A stretch of DNA of 64,000 nt from Nipponacmea schrenckii (Eukaryota; Mollusca; Gastropoda; Lottiidae). Below, piece by piece: positions 27,701 through 46,167 of this stretch (positions are counted from its first letter, which is position 1; every line of letters begins with the position of its first letter). The stretch lies in contig JAUJPP010000002.1 of the NCBI GenBank assembly GCA_030562195.1, positions 1,674,001 through 1,738,000 of the forward strand. The letters run 5' to 3'. The notes beneath the pieces were generated by a model. The model had not been told where the DNA came from and did not search any database. It was given only the letters and a program-made list of their open reading frames with translations. A program made the position numbers and the translations under genes.

Positions 27701-30700
27701 GAGTGACCAACTTTTCTCTTTAATCAAGACATTAAGAAAATGATGAAAATGAAAGAAAATTATGATGTATATGCATTTCAATATTCTTACCTTCAGGATC
27801 TAGTAACCTGTGAATATTAAGATGTTGTTCCGCAATAGAAAAGGCATGTTCTAATTTTTCCTGGCTGGTTTTATTGTGTAGTGATTTATAGCTGAACAAT
27901 TCTGGTCTGTAATAAACAACAGGTACATTAAAATGGTTGGTTATACAGGCTAGTATACAACCACACATACCAGTATACCTAAATTATGGTCACCTATATA
28001 CATTCCACATCTATAAGTTGTATATAAATTTTAAGCTCCATTTTATAACACGTCTGATCCACATTTTGTATCCCAATGTGTTGTTAGCATGAGATGACCT
28101 TGATCATTCAAAAATACAAAATGAACCCTAAAAGTGTCAAATACTGTCAAAAACTAACTCACAAGAAATGTACATCAAGAAAATAGTTATGTGAATCTCT
28201 GTCTTTTTGGGGTAAGTGGTATAACTCATACAGTAGTAATTAATTTAAATTTTTAATAATAAGCTTTAGTGAATGAATGAAATGAGCTAATGAATACTTT
28301 TTCCAACTTTAAGGGATCTTTAACATGCACAGTCTGTAGCACATGGGGCCTCAGTTTATTTATTGTCCCATCCAAACAACTGGACACTTTTTACATGTCA
28401 GTCCCTCCGACCTGCATCACCGACAAGGGCAAAAGGAATAAGTAGCAACTTTTAACCTTATGCAATGTACATTTTGTATTAGATCCCCTATCCTTTTCAT
28501 ATGTAAGTGACTAAAATATTGTTTAATAAATAAAAGATGTAATTCTGGCGCCAAAGGCATTGCTTCTAGGTCTGCAAAGTCTTTGAGTTATATCAATGTA
28601 GCTTGGTATTGTGCGGTTCTTTATCAGAAACCTGATATTATAGACTCTATAAGTATTGTATGAAAGAAGATTTATTTACCTATAATGATGTATTAAAGCA
28701 TTAAACGAGTTCCCATCTTGCCAACTTCTAGTAAAATTATCAATTCTTACATTTTCATAACTGAAATAAAAGTTATCTTTTTAGGTTTACAGCAGAGTAA
28801 ATGTATGATACAAGATAAGCTGCATACAGATTAACAAGTGTGTCTGCTTCAATAATATTTTTGAACTAGCTGGCATATATTGAACATTCATATATAAAAT
28901 AACAAAAATTCTAACCAGTAAAATAGTGCTCAGTACATCAATTTTAGAGCTATATAGAAAATAATATTAAAACAGAACCTTCAAAAATATAGTGTGAAAC
29001 TCTGAGTAACAACTTGTTTTATTTTTAGGTTCTCCGCCCTTATTCTCGAAAAACATAACTAAAGATGATTTTAGTTTTCCAGTCATCTGATAGGTCAATC
29101 ACTAAAACTGATGTTACGTTTTGTTTTATTATCCAATCAGATTACTGTATATTTTTAAAATTTGGATTATCTTTTTAAATATTTAAGTCGAAATTAGTGT
29201 TCCACTTAACTTTTTACTATCCAATTAGATTACAGCATTTCTTCAATCTAGATTTTTTTCTTTCTTAAGGTTTCGCAAATAAAGCCCCAAATTTAATATT
29301 TCTAGTATTTCTATGTAGTATATGATATTTAGTGTTGAAGTGAACATCTCACATGGTTCCTTCACTCAAAAATTTTCTAATGTGTTTAAAATTAGTTAGA
29401 AATTCATTGCATTGTAATTAGTAAAATGCATCCTTCGGCAAAGATTCAAATGGTAATTATCAAAGAAAAGAAAACTTACCCTTGCGTAGATTGCTGACAC
29501 CATGCTAATAAAGTTTTCTCTAAATTAGTCTGTTTTAAATCTTGTAACACATTTCTCATTATATCCTTAACCTAGTGGAATAACAAGACCCATTGTGTGA
29601 ATGTTTGAAGTGGGATAACAAGGCATCAAAACATCCACAGGACTTAATATTTGTTTGATTTATTGAAGACTAACTATTATAACTCAAACCTGGGGGATAA
29701 ATAACAGTTTATATTGTTTGTCTTCCTGATTGTCCTGATTATTGTTTTCATTGTTGTCATTGCTGTTATTTATCTCTGTTAAAGGGGCACAATCTATATT
29801 TTTGGCAGGACATTTGTAATATCTTAAGACATTATGATTTTCAAACACGGATAATTATGGATACACATGGATTTGAGGCTCAAATTTCAAAGTTAAGCTC
29901 TGTAGACTATTTCTGATTAGCTAAGCAAAAGATTTCATGTGTTTTAGGCTGTCGGATGATTGTCCAAAAAAAATCAAGATTGTGCCCCTTTAATATCCTG
30001 TCTATCCCCTCATTCTTGTAATATATTCTTCTAATTTGTGTAAACTGTGTTACATGTTTTTGATAATGAAAATGTTGCATAGTGCTACTGCCCCTTTTAA
30101 TGTTAGGTGCTACTACAAAGGCTGTTTTGACATACTGGTTTGCATAACAGTAAATAGGTATAACAGGTAACAATCAAAGGGGTATATATGCAAACTGCTA
30201 TGTTAATAGTATACAAAATTTGAAAAAATATCCAGAATCTAATTCCATAGCCACTCATCTAAAACAAATTTTATGAAAGCCTCAACAAGTTTTGAGGATC
30301 ACCATGGCACAAAATTTGTCAAAACATGTCTATATGTGTGGTGACATTAGGAAACTTTACATATTGCTCTTACAATAAAAAATGTTATATTCACAGGAAT
30401 CAAATCAATTTTTCGTCGTAATTTTTATTGAAAAAACAGTGCATTTTGTTGGTGGGTGTGTTAAAAAGAAAAAAGAAAGAAACAACTATATTTTACAAAA
30501 ATAACAACTTGGGTTCACAAGTCTGCTGTGACAGGGATCTTTCTACCAGCTGGTCCTTGGCCAAACCTCTTGGCATTGATCTTTCCCGGATTATCTGTAC
30601 CCATTTACAGCTGGGTGGACAGGGATTATAAGTGAAGATGATTTATTCAAGGATATTGAACTTTCACACACCGATCGAGATTAGAACTCATGTCCCACAT

Positions 30701-32613
30701 TTTCAACGTATTTATTCAGATATACTCTTATCTCATTGAATTTTAAATTAACACCAACCTGCCAATGTAATATAATTAGCCAAACTAAGGCTAATGTCAG
30801 CTTTGGATTTCCATCAACTATATCATTACTGCATATATTGATAAATTTAATCTGAAATTTAACATGTCATAAATAGGTGGGGGTTGAAAGGGACCACAAA
30901 ATATTGGGACATTTAACAAGTATTTCCCTCACTATCATTTCATTGTTTAAAGCTCTTTAAACCCACTAATCATAATTCTTTTTATCTATGAATTTTTTAG
31001 TGCATTGATATATGCAACGTATATGAAATGAACATAGAAATAAAACTTTTTAAATACTCTGAACATAAGCAACAGTGGTATTGTAACATTTATTGGACTT
31101 TGTAACAGTGGGTCTGATCTTCCATATTAGCACCATTGACTATTAGCGATCAATTACAATATGGCAGATCATAAGTATTGACTAAGGATATTGTTGTAAA
31201 AATTTCAGAATTATTGTCACTGTGTATAATGTACACCACAGTTTGAAAACCCAATGTGAGAGTAACAAACTTTGCATTATACACAGAAATATAACCTAGT
31301 CCATGGGGGCTCAATTCTTCCCCTTTATCAAATTCAATAATGAAAGTAAACGAGGGCCAGCAGTTTTTCCTTTGATTACTGCATCCCCCATAGAGAAACC
31401 TCAAATCAATTACAATAAATAACTCAAAGATTAATTTTTGACTACATCCTAATCTTCAAAGAAAAATAATATACTCACATTGTAGTTATGCTCTAAAATA
31501 TACAATACTTTACTGATATTATTAATATGATGTACTCTTAGTCTCCCTTTTTCTTTACCCTAGAATATATATAATTCAGTCTTTATAATATATACATAAA
31601 TCAACAATGGTAGCAAGATACCTAAAAAACAAGTACAGAAAAATGTCTTACAGCAAAAACTAGATCTTTTATTTTCATCCAAAAACTTCTTAAACAATTC
31701 ATAATAAAGATGCAGTTTTTGCTGTCATATTTTTCGCCTGTGAATAATAAACTTTGATGGGAGTTTGAATTGAATATTTTCATTCTAAACATAAAAGTCA
31801 CTCATCATCAACATGATAATAATGATCAATAATAATGATCATTAATAATGCTCAATAAAATACTTACTAAAGAAAGACTACTCAATAAAATACTTACTAA
31901 AGAAAGACCACTCAATACTTCTAATAATAATAATAATGATGGTCATTAATAATGCTCAATAAAATACTTACTAAAGAAAGACCACTCAATACTTCTAATA
32001 ATAATAATAATGATGATCCATCACGTAAGTCTTCAAATAAATCATTTATCAATGGATGGCTAGCCTGTAAATATCACTCTTACGTTAAAAATACACCATT
32101 ATAAATTGATCAGTTAGCATCAAATTTATAGCTCTATGAATATAATTATTTTATTCTCAATATCTTGGGACCAAAAACAAGCTTAGGTTTGCTCTTCCCC
32201 CACCCTAGTTTCATTTGCTTATCATTGAGTACTTGTCTGCCAAGCGCTGTTTGCCACCGTTGGCATTTCTATGGCCAATTACTACTTAGCCCCTTCACCT
32301 GGAAATCTTAAATGGTCTTCAAAAAGGGCTTTTTAGAAATTCATTTGAAATTTGAAGTCAACTTTCACCATTTTTAATATTACAAAAAGATAAATTTGAT
32401 GGACTATACACTATAGTTTTGCTCCATGTAATGAAGAGATAAATTTTCTAAAAAGCAAAAATGCACACTGATAGTTTGAATTAATTTTAACCAAAATGCC
32501 AATATAAAAATAATATCAGTGATAATTCATGGCATAGATTTTTTCTTTCACCTTAGACAACTGTGAATTTATCCATTTAGTAAATGTCTTCTTCTGTACA
32601 TCTTCTCTTTCAT
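6086..32613 (-). CDS. DMD-like: Dystrophin/utrophin orthologue, N-terminal half (33 internal exons)
   Basis: Dystrophin links cortical F-actin to the membrane dystroglycan complex. I traced 33 consecutive phase-compatible exons totalling 5,084 nt, about 1,695 residues, collinear with human dystrophin/utrophin from just after the first exon to around repeat 13. They cover CH1, CH2, a proline-containing hinge 1, then spectrin repeats with conserved helix-A tryptophans (for example AWLL, KWLSW, NWLAS, EWLEEM). Diagnostic identities to utrophin include [16 protein letters not shown] and [13 protein letters not shown]. The first exon here starts in phase 1, so an upstream exon with the initiator Met is missing from my model. 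No exon follows at lower coordinates: WW, EF-hand, ZZ and coiled-coil parts are not in the window. Most introns are 0.2-2 kb; the largest (22918-26951) separates hinge 1 from the rod. Alternatives such as spectrin or plakins are excluded by the hinge and repeat-specific matches. Confidence 0.95.
8201..8553. repeat. Intronic tandem repeat, 89-bp unit, about four copies
   Basis: Units start at 8201, 8290, 8379 and 8468, each beginning 'ccaagaacctagtaaggtt' (degenerate in the last) and sharing 'caaatttgctctcatctgtc'. The period is 89 bp and the third copy is nearly identical to the second. It lies in the dystrophin intron between exons 8624-8809 and 7684-7839, about 70 bp from the former's donor. 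Confidence 0.9.
9786..10022 (-). mobile_element. tRNA-derived SINE (family A)
   Basis: On the minus strand the element starts GGGAGCCTCCTTGGCTCAG, a tRNA-like head with a box A (TTGGCTCAGTGAGG) and a box B-like AGGGTTCAATG. A body follows containing 'gtcagtccctccgac' motifs and 'tgtgctacaggctgtacacat'. A second full copy lies at 15313-15505 on the + strand and a truncated one at 28305-28440. It is in a dystrophin intron, so it is antisense-neutral to coding sequence. Confidence 0.7.
10097..16588 (-). CDS. DMD-like: Dystrophin rod, middle segment
   Basis: Nine exons: 16379-16588, 15891-16004, 14609-14935, 13530-13743, 12775-12878, 12097-12249, 11130-11291, 10491-10619, 10097-10270. Each joins in phase and encodes amphipathic helical spectrin-type sequence with landmark tryptophans, such as [23 protein letters not shown] and [12 protein letters not shown]. 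The last of these exons contains [11 protein letters not shown] and ends near [10 protein letters not shown]. Human utrophin has FQKPANFEQRM then LDKCM at the same place, which anchors the alignment. The 327-nt exon 14609-14935 is the longest of the gene. The intron between 12878 and 13530 carries a strongly G-poor block on the + strand, listed separately. Confidence 0.9.
11530..11625. repeat. Short tandem duplication, 44-bp unit
   Basis: The string 'gtgtattttttaaacaaat' followed by 'tgtacattgaaatattt' is repeated twice with a partial third start, inside the dystrophin intron between 11291 and 12097. It has no other recognisable content. Confidence 0.8.
12965..13515. repeat. Strand-asymmetric A/C-rich, G-poor block in a dystrophin intron
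   Basis: For about 550 bp the + strand is almost free of G and built of irregular 'acaacacacacctctaac'-like units. In the dystrophin sense strand this is a GU-rich block that starts just downstream of the donor of exon 13530-13743. It is not a simple microsatellite. No coding potential was seen: a 64-residue + strand frame here is compositional. Confidence 0.8.
13875..14000 (+). repeat. Copy of the 'GACA / gcgggcgta' dispersed repeat
   Basis: 'ttcacaccaaatttcaataaagacgatgaaaactg..' followed by 'gggcagacggatggacagaca' and 'aataatgcgggcgtataaaa' matches the repeat copies at 2760, 3290 and 49610. Ends are undefined. Intronic in dystrophin. Confidence 0.5.
14219..14532. mobile_element. TTAA-flanked inverted-repeat element (AAAGGGAT family)
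   Basis: It starts 'gttaaagggatgatatgtc' and ends 'agcagtatccctttaa', giving TTAA at both edges and inverted ends AAAGGGATA / TATCCCTTT. The internal sequence ('gctgccataaataac', 'ccattatccataaagatgcatt', 'tgaccgttcttgagaac') recurs at 18120-18380 and 24288-24580, so this is a dispersed non-autonomous family. TTAA targets fit piggyBac- or Kolobok-type transposases; which one is not decidable here. Its right end is only about 80 bp from the donor of exon 14609-14935. Confidence 0.7.
15313..15505 (+). mobile_element. tRNA-derived SINE (family A), second copy
   Basis: It starts gggagccacagtgtctcagt, with a tRNA-like head containing 'tctcagtgagttaga' (box A-like) and a region around 'gaaggtccagcgtc' that corresponds to box B. 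The body carries 'ccccttgtcagtgatgcaggtc' and 'gtgtgcaacaggatgtgcac', the reverse of strings in the copy at 9786-10022. An apparent 62-residue reading frame inside it is not a gene. Confidence 0.65.
16581..16890. repeat. Tandem repeat, 47-bp unit, adjoining a dystrophin splice acceptor
   Basis: 'attaacaatgtcagtcatta' recurs at 16594, 16641, 16688, 16735, 16774, 16821 and 16868 (period mostly 47). Each unit also carries 'gatattcctaa' or a variant, the same string that spans the real acceptor of exon 16379-16588 (acceptor edge at 16589). It lies in the intron between exons 17032-17204 and 16379-16588. Confidence 0.9.
17032..22917 (-). CDS. DMD-like: Dystrophin rod, first segment (spectrin repeats about 1-5)
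   Basis: Eleven exons: 22735-22917, 22229-22410, 21658-21802, 21365-21455, 20692-20930, 19712-19891, 19252-19482, 18784-18871, 18396-18646, 17852-17993, 17032-17204. Repeat 1 starts [19 protein letters not shown] and follows the vertebrate order closely: [57 protein letters not shown] (utrophin MVVIVDENSG), [16 protein letters not shown] and [16 protein letters not shown]. Exon 22735-22917 contains an early in-frame ATG (KMSIDEPQ), which could serve as the start of a shorter isoform lacking the actin-binding domain if an internal promoter exists. Helix-A tryptophans recur at the usual spacing of about 109 residues. Confidence 0.93.
18100..18378. mobile_element. Decayed copy of the TTAA-flanked AAAGGGAT family
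   Basis: The right half matches the element at 14219-14532: 'gctgccataaataacgta', 'ttctgttactttatgacc', 'gaccattcttgagaactaaa', ending 'gagtgtccctttaat'. The left terminus is eroded. It abuts the donor of dystrophin exon 18396-18646, ending about 20 bp from it. Confidence 0.6.
19892..20565. repeat. Degenerate tandem array resembling the adjacent splice acceptor
   Basis: About 670 bp of imperfect units of roughly 40 bp built from 'tatcatgttctattatctag' and 'aatcaaatctagaa' strings fill the intron between dystrophin exons 20692-20930 and 19712-19891. The real exon border on the + strand reads 'atatcatgttctatcaactaaaa', so the array unit is a near copy of the exon start plus acceptor. Several short open frames through it are compositional. 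Confidence 0.85.
22035..22165. repeat. Tandem repeat, 48-bp unit, three copies
   Basis: 'agtcagacatgactggtaaa' begins at 22035, 22083 and 22131, each followed by 'taccactaaatcaagagtct' (diverged in the third). Intronic, between dystrophin exons 22229-22410 and 21658-21802. Confidence 0.9.
24288..24580. mobile_element. TTAA-flanked inverted-repeat element (AAAGGGAT family)
   Basis: It begins 'ttaaagggataatagattgt' after 'aaaga' and ends 'gaggcagtatccctttaac'. It has inverted ends AAAGGGATA / TATCCCTTT and TTAA on both sides. The inside matches the elements at 14219-14532 and 18100-18378 ('ctgctgccattaataac', 'ccattaagatgcattt', 'ttgacctttcttgaga'). Non-autonomous; no open reading frame. Confidence 0.75.
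24765..25600. repeat. Tandem repeat, about 196-205 bp unit, four copies
   Basis: The string 'ggacacaattaatgtagtta' occurs at 24832, 25037, 25233 and 25429. The units share 'atcatttctaaagtttctga', 'gaagtatacctta' and 'acatagagaaatacagaatc'. Spacing is 205, 196 and 196 bp. The array is in the large dystrophin intron. Confidence 0.92.
26952..32613 (-). CDS. DMD-like: Dystrophin actin-binding domain: CH1, CH2 and hinge 1 exons
   Basis: Eight exons in transcript order: 32552-32613, 31972-32064, 31479-31559, 30759-30851, 29480-29571, 28680-28760, 27791-27906, 26952-27103. CH1 opens with [20 protein letters not shown], continues with [10 protein letters not shown] and a Leu run, and ends [22 protein letters not shown]2 starts [16 protein letters not shown] and contains [45 protein letters not shown] and [18 protein letters not shown], all hallmarks of the dystrophin tandem CH pair. 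After CH2 the last exon adds a hinge with [10 protein letters not shown], a possible SH3-type proline motif that is not obvious in vertebrate hinge 1. The CH1 exon at 31972-32064 contains (TTA)5, giving five consecutive leucines where human dystrophin has RRLLDLLE. Confidence 0.95.
28305..28440 (-). mobile_element. Truncated SINE (family A), 3' portion
   Basis: 'ggatctttaacatgcacagt', 'ctgtagcacatggggc', 'ttattgtcccatcc' and 'catgtcagtccctccgac' align with the copy at 9786-10022. The tRNA-like head is missing: the match stops at the 'gacaagggc' string. In the intron after dystrophin exon 28680-28760. Confidence 0.6.
29020..29300. mobile_element. Inverted-repeat element with 'cttattctc..aaaac' ends
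   Basis: The left edge 'gcccttattctcgaaaaaca' is shared with 'gtcttattctccaaaactta' at 59503. Internal 'ttttattatccaatcagatta' recurs as 'atccaattagattac', and 'attaattggt'-like motifs are typical of the family. The right end is eroded. No coding content. Confidence 0.45.
29779..29993. mobile_element. 215-bp TTAA-flanked element with 17-bp inverted ends
   Basis: The left end TTAAAGGGGCACAATCT and the right end AGATTGTGCCCCTTTAA are perfect inverted repeats with the TTAA target inside each edge. Length is 215 bp with no reading frame, so it is a MITE-type non-autonomous element. The intact ends suggest recent activity. It sits in the intron between dystrophin exons 30759-30851 and 29480-29571. 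Confidence 0.9.
31849..32010. repeat. Tandem duplication of a dystrophin exon end with its splice donor
   Basis: The real exon end and donor (minus-strand CTTTCTTTA|GTAAGT, exon edge 31972) are duplicated downstream in the intron at about 31892-31905 and again at 31862-31876. The intervening sequence repeats the (AAT)n/(TTA)n tract. Reading past the first donor meets an in-frame TAG, so the extra copies are unlikely to extend the protein. Confidence 0.85.
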
Positions 32614-34847
32614 CTTAAATTAAATAACATAAATATGTATTTCATAACAAGTTTGGTAGCATATATATATACATCATAATATTAGGTTTGGAGACATGTC
32701 ATGACGAATTTGGCTGAATTCCTGTTCTCTTATCATCTTATGGTTTATCTACTTTTGCATTAACCAATCCAAGTTATTGGTTTCTTGAAACAAGAGATAC
32801 TTTGCAGTATCTGTGGGGCATCTTTTCCTGAATTGGTCAGACCATGATGGCATATCCAAAAGTACAAGAGAAGGAAACTTACAAAAAATATGCCCTTCAA
32901 TTTTTATAACTAACCTTTACTTTTATGGTATTTTATTGAAGTGGAGTCCATCTTTATACAATATTAATGCTCATTTAATTCCAAATAATTCACATTGTTT
33001 CATCTTACTGAAGTAGAGATTAGTAGAGAAACCATTGATAGCATACTTAACCAAAAACAAAACAAATATGAAAATTTGGCACACTGCCAGGAGTGGGGAC
33101 CAAACACCCTATAGTGCACCACACAGCCTGATTTTTTTTTCATATTAGATCATCTGCATGTTTTTTCTTTTGCAAAACAGGTTATTCTCCTGTTCATTTT
33201 GATTTCTGAATTATTAGAAAACCCTAGAAGGATATCTTTTCATTATTCAAAAGTTAAAACAATTGGTGTCATGTAGTTTCAAAAAGGAACATTTGTGGAT
33301 TTTTATATTGGGAGGGTTCAAATAAAATCTTGCGACTAACAGTGCCAAAGAAAATCTGATAGTTGTCATCAAAATTGCATATATCACTTGCAAACTAGGG
33401 CTGATGCAGGCTACTTTAAAACAAAAATATGAATGACAATCCATAGATTGAGATTGCCAGAGCCCACATTTACAGTAGGCTTATCATCAAGAGGGGTGAT
33501 ATAATCTTTCAAATTTAGGAAGCCAAATAGGTCTAGGCTACATCTAAGAATAATAACATGTTATGTCATGCATGAAAATATCTCAAATATTCAAACTATG
33601 TCTTAGAAAGTCTCAAGATTCTTATTTATGTCAATAAGGCATGCAAAATCCCATGTAATTTTAACAGCATACAAAAATTCCTTTCCAAGCCAAGGGTCTC
33701 ATCAAATTTTACAATTTGTCTTACTAATAATATTAGTACCACTAATCCACTTTCCTATTTGCTAATTTTTGGACAGATACCAATTCATAAAAAAAAAAAC
33801 AGTTGTGGGTATGATTTAGAAAAAATGGTGGTCAGTGTAGCACACGAAATATATTTGGACACCAACAGTAAAACAAACAAGAAACAGTCTGACCTCAAAT
33901 TTACATGAACTTTACAAATTGGCTATTTCCTGTACACTACTGACTTGCTATATTCCATCATACAGTAGGTTACACATGTGTCCAATTACACCTGTCACCA
34001 AATCAATCTATTACTGCGCTTACAAACTATGTTTTCATACAAATATTTTGCACCTAGAACTAGACGTCATAGAGAAGTAAATACCAATTTTGTTTTTCAG
34101 TGAAAACAATGAAATTATGCATGTTAAACGGTTTTATTTTGTGTCATTGACGTACCTGAATATTGTGTTTTCCTCCAATAACAATGTGACAAGGGGTGTT
34201 CTCACAATAACTTGACCCCTTCATAATAATAAATTGAACACTACGAGTGTGCTCGGCATGTACCCCCGTCAGCCTTATACTCGTGAAAGGGGTCGTTAAA
34301 GGGTTATAGCCTTCCGATTCACGAAAACACTTACCGAGGAACGAGATTTTTTATACCTTCGAAACTGCTTAATTTCGACCAAAAATAAAATATTGAATTG
34401 GCCAAGCAGACGACAAATCAATCTCAAAACCTTCAATTAGTGCCGGTTATGCCTGGCTTTGGGGCTGTCCCCTTCTCCTGGAGACAAAATCAATGTAATG
34501 TAGGTTTATGCCAGTGAATTACTCTTTATAATTGAAATCTGACGGGTATGGTTTATTATAAAAAAAAATCTTGAACCACTTCTCTAGGCTGTTATAACAA
34601 TGTCACGTGCAGATGATGTTTTCGGTCATATTGACAAAATAATACAATAATAACGACCTCAACTGGTACGTTTCACTATTTAAAGGACTAATAGGTCTCT
34701 GACACCATATCAATTACGAACGACATGAAAATTGAGAACCCGCAAAGACATGTTCTTTATTTTCATCAACTATTTGATACAATATCAAGGTTTTGTGAAA
34801 GTAGACGTAATAAAATATGAACCGACATGACAATGGTAACTATCAAA

Positions 34848-35255
34848 GAAAACGACAAAAGAAAATAACCTCAGAAGCGAGTAGAAAAACGACCAGGAAA
34901 CGATAACGCCAAACAATTAATACATTTTTTTTAAATGTGTGCAAATTTAGTATTTTTGCTGACTTTTACTAACTGAATACATCATCATTGTGTCTCTTTA
35001 ATTTCACGACAATATTATATATTGTTACAGTGTATTAACAATGTTATACATCAAAATAATTTAAATGTTGGTTATGTGTGTTATATCACAGACTTAAGTG
35101 GGAAATATGAAGATCAATATAGTGCATGCTTAAAATTCATCGCAAACAATCTGATGTCGTTTCCTCTTTTTTTTTTGTCGATCCTGGTCGTTTCAGGTCG
35201 TTTCACATTTTCTTTGGTCGTTACCTGATCGTTTTTGGTATTTTCCTGGTCGTTC
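34848..35255. repeat. Inverted GGTCGTTT-rich sequence
   Basis: About six copies of a 'ggtcgttt' or 'ggtcgtta' motif occur on the + strand between 35178 and 35255. The reverse complement ('aaacgaccaggaaacgat') occurs at 34886-34906, giving a loose foldback of about 400 bp. It ends exactly where the palindrome-rich element begins, so that element may have inserted into it. Confidence 0.6.
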
Positions 35256-35958
35256 CCTGCAAAAATTATTCTATAGAAACAAAGCTTAAGAATTTCTATA
35301 GAATAGTCCAATAGGAAACCAAAAGAAATTTAGGACCTTTTTCTATAGAACATTTCTCTACAGAACATTATGTTCTATAGAATGAATTATTCTATAGAAA
35401 GGAGTTTTTTTTTGATAGGAGTATTTTCTATAGAATAAAATCTATGAACTGTCCAGTGCAAATTATTTTCAAAGAAAATACTATATCCATAGAACTATAT
35501 TGTGAGGTTCTGCAAGAAAACAGACACAATTACTTTGTGGTACATATCATTCAAGGCCTTTTTTTGTCTTTTTGGATGCAGAATGAAAATGTCAATTATA
35601 GTCTGTGTGACTCAGAAATTCCGACTTTAATGCAAGTGATATTGAATACACATAATTGAAGGAATTTCCATCTATTTTCTCCTATAAGGTATATTGTTCA
35701 AAAGGATAACTAAAAATCAAGTTTTCAACACTTTATGGAACTTCTATAGAAAGAGCTTTATGGAACCTGTTACTATTAATGGAAAGAAGTTTGTCTGTAA
35801 AACTTTCTTTAGAAAACACATACAGAATTCTATAGAACTAAAGAATCTAATAGAATTTCTTAAGATATCACATCCAAAATTCTATAGAACAGTAGATTCT
35901 AAAGGCATCCAGTATGATTTCTATAGAATTCTATATAACTTCTACAGAACATTTTTAG
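35256..35958. mobile_element. Palindrome-packed inverted-repeat element (TTCTATAGAA family)
   Basis: The termini are inverted: left CCCTGCAAAAATTATTCTAT and right, read on the other strand, CCCTGCTAAAAATGTTCTGT. Inside, the 10-bp palindrome TTCTATAGAA or a one-base variant occurs at least ten times in about 700 bp, often where the motif continues the terminal repeat. A 103-residue + strand frame (35694-36005) with repeated FYR/NFYR motifs results from these palindromes reading as Phe-Tyr-Arg and is not convincing as a gene. No transposase. Flanking target duplication not clear. Confidence 0.85.
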
Positions 35959-37009
35959 CAGGGTTAGAGGTCGGTTCGGCCACTGGTAAAAAAAAAAAAC
36001 CATAAAAACAACGTTTAGTAATTTACAGAATATTGCTGTACTTAATTTGAATTTATGGTTTTGCTATGCTGTTTATCATTTGTGTGAGATAACACCCATT
36101 TTGGAGTCTTATGCGTGGTTTATTTCTTTCCATTTTATCTTTAAAAAATATTTATTTTCCGGACTTGATGATTATTAATATTTCTGGCATTACATACCAA
36201 GTAAAACAATTTCTATACCACAATTTAATCGTGGCCCAATACGAGGTAACCATGTGCCATGATCGATATATATACCATTAAAAGATATTAACATCATCAA
36301 TTTTTATGGCGGCAAATGTCTTCGATGTGTTGGGATCCATTGTATCGTATAATAAGAATGAATAGAAGAATGAATGACAATGAGATAACGTCGCAAACTA
36401 AGCGACCAGGCTGATGGACCGAGTTCGGGAGAGGATTTGAACAGCTTTGGCAGTAGAAAATGTTCGATTTGCTTCATTATTAATACAGCAACAGACGTTA
36501 GTCTCAAATCGCTTTACTGACACCGGGCGATGCTCTCAATACTCCCGGCCTTCCATTTATTACTTAAACATGTTATGTTTGAGTCCAATGAAAATCTAAT
36601 AAAACACCCCTACTCGATTATTCTTGGACTCGTAAAGTCGACTTCCTTCTCAGTTTTACAAATCCAAGCACACCCTCACAGTCGTGTTTTAGCTCTTACA
36701 TAAAACACTTCAACTCCACCTTACTTATAGGCCAACACATTAACTGGTATAAATCATGCGTTATCACAGGACTTCAGAGACCAGTTCTGACCAATGTAAA
36801 TCGAAGGTGGGCGAAAATATAGGCCTACAGTTGTCACGATTAATGTGTGCTACACCATTTATGGCAATTCAAAACCTAACTTCATGTTTCTCCATATTTC
36901 TTCAATCAGAGTTTGGCACATATGACCCACCATACATAATGTATTTTGGTTTTCGGCTGTGAAAAGACGTACACGTACACTTGTTTCCTTTTCCTGTGCA
37001 GAAAACAAC

Positions 37010-46167
<9,158 letters not shown>

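Larger units (their letters stand above)
32614..37009. other. Region between dystrophin's first identified exon and the mannosidase start
   Basis: The missing first coding exon of dystrophin (- strand) and the mannosidase promoter (+ strand) must use this interval or lie beyond it. I found no short ATG exon ending in the required phase. A minus-strand TATAAAAAA (34348-34356) followed by a transcript-like stretch ending in the donor CAG|GTACGT (exon edge 34156) could be a leader exon, but its ATG is not in frame with exon 32552-32613. Also present: a palindrome-rich element (35256-35958) and GGTCGTT-type repeats. Confidence 0.5.

Noticed and set aside
34156..34325. Leader exon with TATA box as dystrophin exon 1
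   Set aside because: The donor is good, but the frame needed for exon 32552-32613 has a stop and no ATG in it; another exon would be required.
35694..36005. 103-residue + strand frame with repeated FYR motifs
   Set aside because: The motifs come from the TTCTATAGAA palindromes of the inverted-repeat element; no splice or homology support.
36959..37009. Upstream non-ATG start extending the mannosidase by 17 residues
   Set aside because: It begins with GTG; the ATG at 37010 has a better context and yields a normal type II N-terminus.
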